Source of the DNA: Clostridiales bacterium
Lineage (GTDB): Bacteria > Bacillota > Clostridia > Oscillospirales > Oscillospiraceae
Direction: 5' to 3'
Assembly (NCBI GenBank): GCA_012729975.1
Contig: JAAYBW010000095.1
Coordinates: forward strand, 1-39,600
DNA length: 39,600 nucleotides
The translations under genes were made by a program, and so were the position numbers. The stretch's first letter is position 1, and each line of letters opens with the position of its first letter. Positions 1-7,412 of this stretch are shown piece after piece. Under the pieces are notes generated by a model. The model saw nothing but the letters and a program-made list of their open reading frames with translations. It did not search any database and was not told the origin of the DNA.

Positions 1-34
1 AGAATAAATCGCAGCGGCCGGGGGTAAGCAAGTG

Positions 35-2029
35 ATGAAAAAACGCTTCGCTTGGATAGACAAGTATTTGAGAAACAGCGAAAAGATCAAAAAAACAGAC
101 CTCTATTACAGGGAATCGTATGTTTTATACTTCATACTTATAATAATGCTGATTGTCTGCGCCTACTTCGCGCTGGTTAATATATTTATCTTTAAAACCA
201 TCGTCGCGGTGGGCAACGTGATTTCGTTTATATTATCACTGTCGACTTTTATATATTTTAAGAAAACCAATAATTACAAGCCGGCCGCTTACATCGCGGT
301 CGGAGTGATACTTATCAGCATTACGGCTTACTTTCATGTTGTACAAAATCAAAACTACGCATTCTATTGGCTGGCGGTGCTGCCGTCCGTCGCATATTTT
401 TTACTTGGCAGCAAGCCCGCGGGGATACTCGTCGGTCTTTATTGCGTGTATATACTCCTCTTTTTTATCTTTTACCAGGACTCCCGGACTCCGGCGGAGT
501 TTAATCTGCAGTCTATATCAAACATTACCGGGGCTACGCTTAGCATGGTGCTGATAATAGCCTTTTTTGAAAAAAGCAGAAAAGAGGCATGGCACACCCT
601 TAAAGATACGAATCTGCAGCTGGAGAACAATCAAAATGATCTTCGCCTGATTCTTGACTCCGCGGGAGAGGCCATATTCGGACTCGACCTGGACGGCAAC
701 TGCACCTTTTGCAACAAAAGCTGTCTTGTCATACTGGGCTATAATGACGAAGCGGAGCTCCTCGGGCTGAACATGCATGAACGTATTCACCACAGCCTGA
801 AGGACGGAACCCCAAACCCGATTGAAAACTGCAGGATATTCAAATCTTATATCAGGGGCGAAGGCTCGCATGTGGATGACGAGGTCTTCTGGCGTTCTGA
901 CGGTACTTTCTTTTACACCGAATACCATTCGTTCCCGAAGATAAAAAACGGAGAGATCATCGGCGCGGTAGTAACCTTCACGGACATAACCGAGCGAAAA
1001 CAAAAAGAAGCCGATATACAATATTTAAGTTGGTACGATCATCTCACCGGGCTTATCAACAGAAGACGCTTTGAAGAAAATCGCCCGCTGATCGACATTC
1101 CGGATAATCTGCCGCTGTCCGTTATTTTTGCCGATATAAACGGACTGAAAATGACCAATGACATTTTCGGCCATTCCGCGGGGGACGAGCTTATTAAAAA
1201 ATCCTCCGAGATCCTGCGCAAATCCGCCAGAGAAAGCGATACGGTTTCCAGAATATGCGGTGACGAGTTCATATTAATGCTTCCTAGAACTAACGAAGAA
1301 AACGCCGGGAAGGTTCTCGAGCGCATTATGCTCGGATTTTCCGACGCACGGGTAGAGGCCATAAGGTGCAGCATTTCACTGGGCCTTGATGTGAAAACAA
1401 GCCCCGAGCAGTCTCTGGATGAGATTATAGCAAACGCGGAAAACGCTATGTACAAGGATAAAACCATGAATCGCAAGGCAATAAGCAAGGACATTATCGG
1501 CAGCATCATCGAGACTTTACATTCAAAAAGCTTATCCGAAAGGCAGCATTCGCTGAATGTCAGCGCTCTTTGCTCCGATATGGGATACGAGCTCAAACTG
1601 TCGGAGACCGAAATCAGCAAGCTGCTCCGCGCCGCTTACCATCATGACATAGGAAAGATAGTCCTCGACGACAGCATTCTTTCGAAGGGTACTCACACAG
1701 AGGAAGAGCGGGAGGAAATGCGGCAGCATCCGGCGGTAGGCTACCGGATACTGAACCTTTTCGATGAGACTCTGGACCTTGCCGAATATGTATACGGACA
1801 CCATGAAAACTGGAACGGAACCGGATATCCCAGAGGCCTTAAAGGACAGCAAATACCCCTGCTTTCAAGAATAATCGCGATCGCGGAGACTTATGACCGC
1901 GTGGTCCGTATAAGCGAACTCCCCGTGGAGGACAGCAAAGAAGCCGCCGTCGAAGTAATCGAACGCGGCGCGGGAACGAAATTCGATCCGGAACTGGCTC
2001 AGCTTTTTTCTCGGCTTGTCCGGCGATGA
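35..2029 (+). CDS. Membrane PAS-GGDEF-HD-GYP cyclic-di-GMP signalling protein
   Basis: Predicted sensor that controls cyclic-di-GMP. About six hydrophobic segments lie at residues 30-180, followed by a PAS domain (about 205-325), a GGDEF domain (about 330-490, with WYDHLTGLINRR at its start) and a C-terminal HD-GYP phosphodiesterase domain (HHDIGK around residue 538; HHE..NGTGYP around 595-600). The HD-GYP signature is complete, so hydrolysis of cyclic-di-GMP is the likely output. The GGDEF signature reads CGDEF (Cys about residue 408), which is non-canonical and may make the cyclase weak, inactive or only GTP-binding. GTG at 32 and ATG at 35 are both possible starts after a G-rich SD at 20-24; I chose ATG. 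A weak hairpin with a T6 run follows the stop. The sensed signal is not evident from the sequence. Confidence 0.88.
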   Translation: MKKRFAWIDKYLRNSEKIKKTDLYYRESYVLYFILIIMLIVCAYFALVNIFIFKTIVAVGNVISFILSLSTFIYFKKTNNYKPAAYIAVGVILISITAYFHVVQNQNYAFYWLAVLPSVAYFLLGSKPAGILVGLYCVYILLFFIFYQDSRTPAEFNLQSISNITGATLSMVLIIAFFEKSRKEAWHTLKDTNLQLENNQNDLRLILDSAGEAIFGLDLDGNCTFCNKSCLVILGYNDEAELLGLNMHERIHHSLKDGTPNPIENCRIFKSYIRGEGSHVDDEVFWRSDGTFFYTEYHSFPKIKNGEIIGAVVTFTDITERKQKEADIQYLSWYDHLTGLINRRRFEENRPLIDIPDNLPLSVIFADINGLKMTNDIFGHSAGDELIKKSSEILRKSARESDTVSRICGDEFILMLPRTNEENAGKVLERIMLGFSDARVEAIRCSISLGLDVKTSPEQSLDEIIANAENAMYKDKTMNRKAISKDIIGSIIETLHSKSLSERQHSLNVSALCSDMGYELKLSETEISKLLRAAYHHDIGKIVLDDSILSKGTHTEEEREEMRQHPAVGYRILNLFDETLDLAEYVYGHHENWNGTGYPRGLKGQQIPLLSRIIAIAETYDRVVRISELPVEDSKEAAVEVIERGAGTKFDPELAQLFSRLVRR

Positions 2030-2040
2030 CTGTTAAAGTC

Positions 2041-2066
2041 CGACATACCGAATATGATCGTTTTTT
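2041..2066 (+). terminator. Weak intrinsic terminator after the GGDEF/HD-GYP gene
   Basis: A short imperfect stem (CGACATA pairing with TATG-A-TCG, one bulge) around a CCGAA loop is followed immediately by six Ts. The stem is weak, so termination may be partial. It starts 11 bases after the stop codon. Confidence 0.45.
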
Positions 2067-2110
2067 ACGGCTATCCCGCTTTGCCCGGCGCCCGACCGCT
2101 GATAAATCCA

Positions 2111-2139
2111 TTGAACGAACGGTAAAACCCATGTATAAT
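2111..2139 (+). promoter_or_regulatory. Sigma-A promoter for the aldehyde oxidoreductase gene
   Basis: TTGAAC (2111-2116) and a perfect TATAAT (2134-2139) are separated by exactly 17 bases. Transcription would start near 2146, which leaves an untranslated leader of about 120 bases before the ATG at 2268. The -10 region sits in an imperfect 10-bp tandem repeat (CATGTATAAT then CATGTATATG). Confidence 0.7.
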
Positions 2140-2210
2140 CATGTATATGTCAACGCTTGCTCAAACTCGGCATGATTATAAAAATCCATAGTCTCGAAAC
2201 CCCGGTCCGA

Positions 2211-2234
2211 ACCCGGCCGGAAACGCCGCCGGGT
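2211..2234 (+). other. Hairpin in the leader of the aldehyde oxidoreductase gene
   Basis: ACCCGGC pairs perfectly with GCCGGGT around a ten-base loop. There is no T-run, so it is not an intrinsic terminator. It lies in the 120-base leader, 33 bases before the start codon. I could not match the leader to the molybdenum-cofactor riboswitch consensus by eye. Confidence 0.4.
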
Positions 2235-2267
2235 AAGATTTACATCATATTGAAATGAGGTTTTGAA

Positions 2268-5096
2268 ATGGTAACAAGATTAAACCTGAACCTGAACGGC
2301 GTTCCACGATCCGTGATTTGCGATCCGGAAAAGGACAGCCTGGCTGTCGTACTTCGCAGAATCGGGCTTACAGGAACAAAAATCGGCTGCGGAACCGGCG
2401 TGTGCGGCGCCTGCTCGGTTCTTTTAAACGGCGAGGTTGTGCGTTCCTGCGTAAGAAAGATGAAAAGCGTTCCCGAACACAGTGAGATAATCACAATAGA
2501 AGGCATAGGAGCGCCGTTTCATCTGCATCCCCTGCAGCAGGCATGGATAACCTACGGCGGCGTGCAGTGCGGTTTTTGCACGCCCGGTTTTATTGTTTCG
2601 GCCTACGGCCTGCTTTTAAAGAACCCCTCACCCACACGGGAAGACGTTCGCGAGTGGTTCAGACAGCACAGAAACGTCTGCCGCTGTACGGGTTATAAGC
2701 CGCTGGTAGATGCCGTTATGGCCGCGGCGAAGGTTATGCGCGGCGAAGCGGGGATAGAGGAGATTACCTTTAATTCCGCGAGCTTTAAAGACTACTACGG
2801 CACCGCGCTCCCCAGGCCTTCCGCGCTGCCGAAGGTTTGCGGACTTGCCGACTACGGCGACGACCTTAAGCTTAAAATGCCCGAGGGAACGGCGCATCTT
2901 GCAGTTGTCCTCTCCGAGGTCCATCACGCGAAAATAATAAACATCGATACCTCCGAAGCGGAAAAAATGCCCGGAGTATACAAGATCATGACGGCTAAGG
3001 ACGTCAAAGGCACCAACGCACATCCCGTTCCTCAAATACATCCGCGTCTGAAAGCGCACGGCATTCTGGAGTTCCCAATCATCTGCGGCAAGAAAATAAA
3101 CCGCCGCGGCGATGTTGTCGCGCTGGTAGCCGCCGACACGCAGGAGCATGCGCGTGCGGCCGCCGCGAAGGTTCGTCAGATTCTGGAGCCTCTGCCCGAG
3201 TATATGACGTATCTCGATGCCGTGCTGCCTAATGCCATCCAGCTCCAGGAGACGCTTCCCAACTTCTACATGGAACAGCCCCTATTCAAGGGTCAGGATA
3301 CGTCCGAACTGTTTGAAGACGCGCCGATCGTAGTCGAAGGAAGCTTCCATTCACAGCGAGAGCCGCATCTTCCGATAGAACCGGACACCGTCCAGGGCTA
3401 TTACGACGCCGACGGTGTTCTGGTAATACAATGCCGGTCACAGGCGCTGTACGACTCACGCGGAGAGATCTCGGCCGCCACCGGTCAGCCGATCGAAAAG
3501 CTCCGTATTATACAAAATCCTACGGGCGGTTCCTTCGGAAACTCCGTAACCTCCAACGTATACTCCCTGGTAGCCACAGCCGTGCAGAATCTGGGCATAC
3601 CCTGCACATTGACGCTCAGTTATGAGGAGTTCAACCACACCTCGGGCAAAAGAGGAGCTTCCTTCTCAAACGCCCGCCTGGCCTGCGACGAGGACGGCAA
3701 AATTACCGCCGCCGAGTATGACGTCGCTCTTGACCACGGCGCGTATACCGTTGTGGCGAGTATTATCTTCAACAATTTCGTGTCTATCGGGTTCCACGGC
3801 TACAACATACCGAACATTAAGGCGCTGGCGCGCGCGGGCATGTCCAATAACGGATTCCAGACTGCGTACCGCGGATTCGGGGCGCCGCAGATCTACACAA
3901 CCACCGAAGCGCTCATAGACATGGCCGCCGAAAAGGCCGGTATTGATCCGTGGGAGTTCCGTTATAAAAACCTTGCCAAACCGGGCGACACCACCATCAA
4001 CAGCAGACCTTATCTCAACTACGATATTTATCCCGCGCTTATGGAGAAAATCAAGCCCGTATATGACAGCTATAAGGCGGAGGCGGAGGCTTTAAAGAAA
4101 GAAGGCCGCAACGTCGGCGTGGGACTCAGTCTGGGCGGTTTCCTTTGCACTACCGGCAATTTCGACGTCTCCGAAGTCGAGCTCGAACTCGGTCCGGACA
4201 ATACGATTACACATTATAACACCTGGCAGGACGTCGGTCAGGGCGGCGACATCGGCACACTCACTCATACATTGAGAGCGCTGGCCCCCCTCAATCTGAC
4301 GCCCGACAAGGTAAAGCTCGTTATGAACGACACCGGCGCCTGCCCGAACACAGGCCTTTCGGCGGCCAGCCGCTCCCACTTCATGTGCGGAAAGGCGACG
4401 ATTGACGCGGCCAATAAGCTTCTCGCTGCAATGACGAAGCCGGACGGCACCCTGCGCAGCTACGAGGAAATGAAGTCGGAAGGCATACCGACAAGATACC
4501 TCGGTCACTACGATCAGCTCGGACTTGCGGATCCGGGTCTTGATCCGAACACAGGCGAGGGCGAAAAGAACACCGAATTCATGTACGCCGTCAACGTTTG
4601 TCAGGTAGAGGTCGACGTAACCACCGGCAACACGAAGGTTTTACGATACACTACGGCAGCGGACGTCGGCGTTATAGGCAATAAGCTTGCCGTTGACGGA
4701 CAGGCATACGGCGGGCTGTCTCACTCCATAGGTTTTGCTCTGAGCGAAAACTACAACGCGGAGAAAAAGCACGGCAGCATAGTCGGCTGCGGTATACCGA
4801 CAATTGACATGATCCCGGATGACTTCAATGTTATTTATCTGGAAACACCGCGTAAGCTAGGACCTCAGGGCTCCGCCGGCTGCTCCGAAAATTTCCAGTG
4901 CTCGGGTCATATGGCTGTTATTAACGCGATAAACAACGCCTGCGGCGCTCGTGTATACGCTTTGCCGGCAACCCCGGACAAGGTCAAGGAAGCCTATGAG
5001 AAAAAACAGCGCGGCGAGGGTCTCACTCCGCCGAAGTATTATCTGGGGCAGGATTTCGAGGAAGAGCTCGAGATGATCAGGGCCAATCCTATCTGA
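2268..5096 (+). CDS. Mop-type molybdenum aldehyde oxidoreductase (xanthine oxidase family)
   Basis: Single-chain molybdenum hydroxylase that should oxidise aldehydes to acids (or hydroxylate a related substrate), passing electrons to two [2Fe-2S] clusters. The 942 residues align along their length with my recollection of Desulfovibrio gigas Mop (about 907 aa). The plant-ferredoxin-type cluster ligands are C41, C46, C49 and C61; the second cluster has C101, C104, C138 and C140 (QCGFCTPGF, CRCTGYKPL). The molybdopterin-binding part follows, ending in GPQGSAGCSENF, where E874 occupies the place of the catalytic Glu869 of Mop. There is no FAD domain, so an external acceptor is expected. An SD (TGAGG) precedes the ATG. 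A good sigma-A promoter and a leader of about 120 bases lie upstream. No cofactor biosynthesis or maturation gene is adjacent. The physiological substrate cannot be read from the sequence. Confidence 0.9.
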   Translation: MVTRLNLNLNGVPRSVICDPEKDSLAVVLRRIGLTGTKIGCGTGVCGACSVLLNGEVVRSCVRKMKSVPEHSEIITIEGIGAPFHLHPLQQAWITYGGVQCGFCTPGFIVSAYGLLLKNPSPTREDVREWFRQHRNVCRCTGYKPLVDAVMAAAKVMRGEAGIEEITFNSASFKDYYGTALPRPSALPKVCGLADYGDDLKLKMPEGTAHLAVVLSEVHHAKIINIDTSEAEKMPGVYKIMTAKDVKGTNAHPVPQIHPRLKAHGILEFPIICGKKINRRGDVVALVAADTQEHARAAAAKVRQILEPLPEYMTYLDAVLPNAIQLQETLPNFYMEQPLFKGQDTSELFEDAPIVVEGSFHSQREPHLPIEPDTVQGYYDADGVLVIQCRSQALYDSRGEISAATGQPIEKLRIIQNPTGGSFGNSVTSNVYSLVATAVQNLGIPCTLTLSYEEFNHTSGKRGASFSNARLACDEDGKITAAEYDVALDHGAYTVVASIIFNNFVSIGFHGYNIPNIKALARAGMSNNGFQTAYRGFGAPQIYTTTEALIDMAAEKAGIDPWEFRYKNLAKPGDTTINSRPYLNYDIYPALMEKIKPVYDSYKAEAEALKKEGRNVGVGLSLGGFLCTTGNFDVSEVELELGPDNTITHYNTWQDVGQGGDIGTLTHTLRALAPLNLTPDKVKLVMNDTGACPNTGLSAASRSHFMCGKATIDAANKLLAAMTKPDGTLRSYEEMKSEGIPTRYLGHYDQLGLADPGLDPNTGEGEKNTEFMYAVNVCQVEVDVTTGNTKVLRYTTAADVGVIGNKLAVDGQAYGGLSHSIGFALSENYNAEKKHGSIVGCGIPTIDMIPDDFNVIYLETPRKLGPQGSAGCSENFQCSGHMAVINAINNACGARVYALPATPDKVKEAYEKKQRGEGLTPPKYYLGQDFEEELEMIRANPI

Positions 5097-5122
5097 AAAT
5101 GAAGCATTTAAAGCTGCTGAAC

Positions 5123-5138
5123 CCCGCGTCTTCGCGGG
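5123..5138 (+). other. Hairpin between the aldehyde oxidoreductase and rluA-like genes
   Basis: CCCGCG pairs perfectly with CGCGGG around a TCTT tetraloop. It is not followed by a T-run, so it may be an RNA-stability or processing element rather than a terminator. Confidence 0.35.
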
Positions 5139-5175
5139 ACTGAACAGGATCATATCAAAGAAAGTCGGTAAATAA

Positions 5176-6084
5176 TTGAAGCACAGCGGAGCGGGCAAAT
5201 ACGGCAGACCGAAGTCAGACATGGAGTTTTCCGTAACGGAGGACTCATGTTTGTTGGAGTTTCTGTTGGCCGGTCTTTCCGATCTGTCCAGGAACAACGT
5301 TAAATCCCTGCTCAAGAACGGAGAGGTATTGGTGGATGGCCGTACTGTAACGCAGTACGACCATCCGCTCGGTAAAGGGCAGACAGTTAAAATAATCAGA
5401 TCCGCGGCACGCTCGGGCAGGCGGGGCGAATCACTTAAGATCATATATGAAGACAGTGATCTTATAGCCGTCAACAAGCCCGCGGGCCTTCTTTCCGTAG
5501 GCACAGGCAAACAGGACGATATGACCGCGTACCGTTTGCTGACAGACTATGTTCGCGGGCATAATCCCAAAAGCCGTGTCTTTATAGTTCATCGCCTTGA
5601 TCGCGATACATCCGGAGTCCTTTTGATGGCAAAAAACGAGCGTTATAAGCTTGCCTTGCAGGATAACTGGAACCGGCTGGTGACACGGCGGGCGTACATC
5701 GCGATAATTCAGGGGCATATGACCGAAAAAAGCGGCAGCATAAGGACATGGCTCAAAGAGACAAAGACGAGGCTGGTATACTCGAGCCGAACGCCGGGAG
5801 ACGGCCTGGAAGCCATAACCGATTATCTGGTGATCAAGGAAAACGCGGACTACTCCATGCTTGAAATAAACCTGGAAACGGGACGAAAGAATCAGATTCG
5901 CGTTCACATGAAGGAATCGGGTCATTGTGTGGTCGGTGACCGCAAATACGGCGCTAACGCCGATCCGCTCGGACGATTGGGTCTGCACGCTCATCTGCTT
6001 AAGCTAAATCACCCGTTTTCCGGCGAAGCGATGCGCTTTGAGGCCGGGATACCGGAGTGTTTTCAGGCGCTCTTTAACCGATGA
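5176..6084 (+). CDS. RluA-family pseudouridine synthase
   Basis: Enzyme that isomerises uridine to pseudouridine in rRNA or tRNA. An N-terminal S4-like RNA-binding region (about residues 20-75, containing RNNVKSLLKNGEVLVDG) is followed by the RluA catalytic domain with the signature HRLDRDTSG. The Asp of RLD, about residue 142, is the expected catalytic nucleophile. Near the C-terminus, GRKNQIRVHM and the GDRKYG motif match the family. The length (302 aa from TTG at 5176) is normal. No clear SD precedes TTG 5176; ATG at 5221 (residue 16) is an equally possible start. The RNA target cannot be told apart from other RluA-type enzymes by eye. It stands 79 bases after the aldehyde oxidoreductase, with no functional link that I can see. 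Confidence 0.88.
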   Translation: MKHSGAGKYGRPKSDMEFSVTEDSCLLEFLLAGLSDLSRNNVKSLLKNGEVLVDGRTVTQYDHPLGKGQTVKIIRSAARSGRRGESLKIIYEDSDLIAVNKPAGLLSVGTGKQDDMTAYRLLTDYVRGHNPKSRVFIVHRLDRDTSGVLLMAKNERYKLALQDNWNRLVTRRAYIAIIQGHMTEKSGSIRTWLKETKTRLVYSSRTPGDGLEAITDYLVIKENADYSMLEINLETGRKNQIRVHMKESGHCVVGDRKYGANADPLGRLGLHAHLLKLNHPFSGEAMRFEAGIPECFQALFNR

Positions 6085-6144
6085 TCCGCCCGGTTGGGAG
6101 AGCGGAATGCCTGCGCCCGACTGCCCGCGCCACAACGCAGGCAT
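6085..6144 (+). other. Two adjacent stem-loops in the intergenic space
   Basis: TCCGC (6085-6089) pairs with GCGGA (6102-6106). Immediately afterwards, ATGCCTGCG (6107-6115) pairs perfectly with CGCAGGCAT (6136-6144). Neither is followed by a T-run. The first stem begins directly after the stop codon of the pseudouridine synthase gene. They may stabilise the 3' end or mark a processing site. Confidence 0.4.
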
Positions 6145-6186
6145 AAACAACGTGAACGATAAACAGCATGTAAAAGCGGTGATATA

Positions 6187-7374
6187 ATGACTTTTAATCC
6201 GGGAAAAGATGAACTCGAGGGGCGCATACGCGCGCTGCATACAGCGCTCACCGCCCGGGACCCGAATTTCGATACCGCGCTTATATTAGGGCGGGTCAAT
6301 CTTCTCTACTTGACCAACAGTATGCAGGACGGCTTGTTCGTTCTCAAAAAGGACGGCAGCGCCTACTATTTCGTCAGAAGAAGCTTCGAGAGGGCAAAGC
6401 AGGAATGCCCTCTCGACATCTTATATCCTATGCTCTCGTACCGGGACATACCCGGTATAATATCACCGGACTTCGGCAGCACATACATTGAAGCCGATCT
6501 CGTTCCGGTTTCCATGCTCGAGCGTTTGAAAAAATATTTCAGCATGACCGCCGTAAACCCGGTTGACGGCATCATGATGGACCTTCGGGCTGTTAAAAGC
6601 CAGTTTGAGATTAATCTTATAACATACTCGGGCAGTCTTCACAGGCGGCTTATTGACGAGGTCATACCCTCCCTGCTCAGGGAAGGTATGAGTGAAGCGG
6701 AATTTCAGGGCGAGGTTTTCAACGCCATGATGAAGCTCGGCTATCACGGAGTTTCGCGATTTTCGCTCTTTCAGACCGAGATGGTGGCGGGACAGTTCGG
6801 ATTCTCGGAGAATTCGGTTTACCCGACTAACTTTGACGGACCGGGCGGAATGAAAGGAATGGGAGCCGCATCCCCGTCGGCCGGAAGTATGGAAAGAAAG
6901 CTCAAAACAGGCGACATCGTGTTTGCGGACATAGGCTTCGGAGTTGGCGGTTATCACAGTGACAAGACGCAGGTATACTCCTTCGGCAGACCTCCCGACG
7001 GGGAGATACTTAAAATCCACCGCGCCTGCATCGAAGTGGAAAACAGGTGCGCCGGGCGGCTCGCGGCCGGGGTTAAGCCCTCGGCAATATACGAGGAAAT
7101 AATGTCCTCGCTTCCCGCCGCTCTCTCCCAAGGCTTCATGGGCTTCCATCAGAGCGTCAGTTTTCTCGGACACGGCATAGGACTGCATGTGAGCGAGCTG
7201 CCCCTTATAGCCAGGGGCTTTGATAAACCGCTTGCCGAGAATATGGTAATAGCCCTCGAGCCCAAGTGCGGCATACCCGGCGTCGGAACGGTAGGAGTCG
7301 AGGACACTTATATTGTAAAAGACGGATACTGCGAGTGCGTAACCGGCGGAGGAAAAGACATTATAACCGTTTAA
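6187..7374 (+). CDS. M24-family metallopeptidase (Xaa-Pro aminopeptidase-like)
   Basis: Probable aminopeptidase that removes the residue before proline, or a related creatinase-fold hydrolase. A creatinase-type N-terminal domain (about 1-150) precedes the pita-bread catalytic domain. All five di-metal ligands of the family are in place: D248 and D259 (in FADIGFGVGGYHSD), H329 (GHGIGLHVSE), E358 (ALEPK) and E372 (GVEDTY). The length of 395 aa is slightly longer than the common 350-360 aa form. The ATG at 6187 has only a weak SD-like GGTGAT upstream. The next gene begins 38 bases after the stop. The exact substrate is uncertain, since M24 members with intact ligands include both prolidases and aminopeptidases. 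Confidence 0.87.
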   Translation: MTFNPGKDELEGRIRALHTALTARDPNFDTALILGRVNLLYLTNSMQDGLFVLKKDGSAYYFVRRSFERAKQECPLDILYPMLSYRDIPGIISPDFGSTYIEADLVPVSMLERLKKYFSMTAVNPVDGIMMDLRAVKSQFEINLITYSGSLHRRLIDEVIPSLLREGMSEAEFQGEVFNAMMKLGYHGVSRFSLFQTEMVAGQFGFSENSVYPTNFDGPGGMKGMGAASPSAGSMERKLKTGDIVFADIGFGVGGYHSDKTQVYSFGRPPDGEILKIHRACIEVENRCAGRLAAGVKPSAIYEEIMSSLPAALSQGFMGFHQSVSFLGHGIGLHVSELPLIARGFDKPLAENMVIALEPKCGIPGVGTVGVEDTYIVKDGYCECVTGGGKDIITV

Positions 7375-7412
7375 AACCCCAGCGGGAAAGATATCTGAAA
7401 GGAACACGACAG

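Noticed and set aside
2140..2267. Molybdenum-cofactor riboswitch before the aldehyde oxidoreductase gene
   Set aside because: The enzyme type suggests it, but I could not match the conserved Moco sequence blocks by eye; only a generic hairpin is supported.
6463..7407. Long minus-strand ORF (314 codons) opposite the peptidase gene
   Set aside because: No recognisable domain, no SD, and it lies fully opposite a gene with complete catalytic residues. Several other antisense ORFs were rejected for the same reason.
7266..7412. Upstream extension of the ATP-grasp fusion gene to 7266
   Set aside because: It overlaps the M24 peptidase gene in another frame and lacks an SD, whereas ATG 7413 has AAAGGA at 9 bases.
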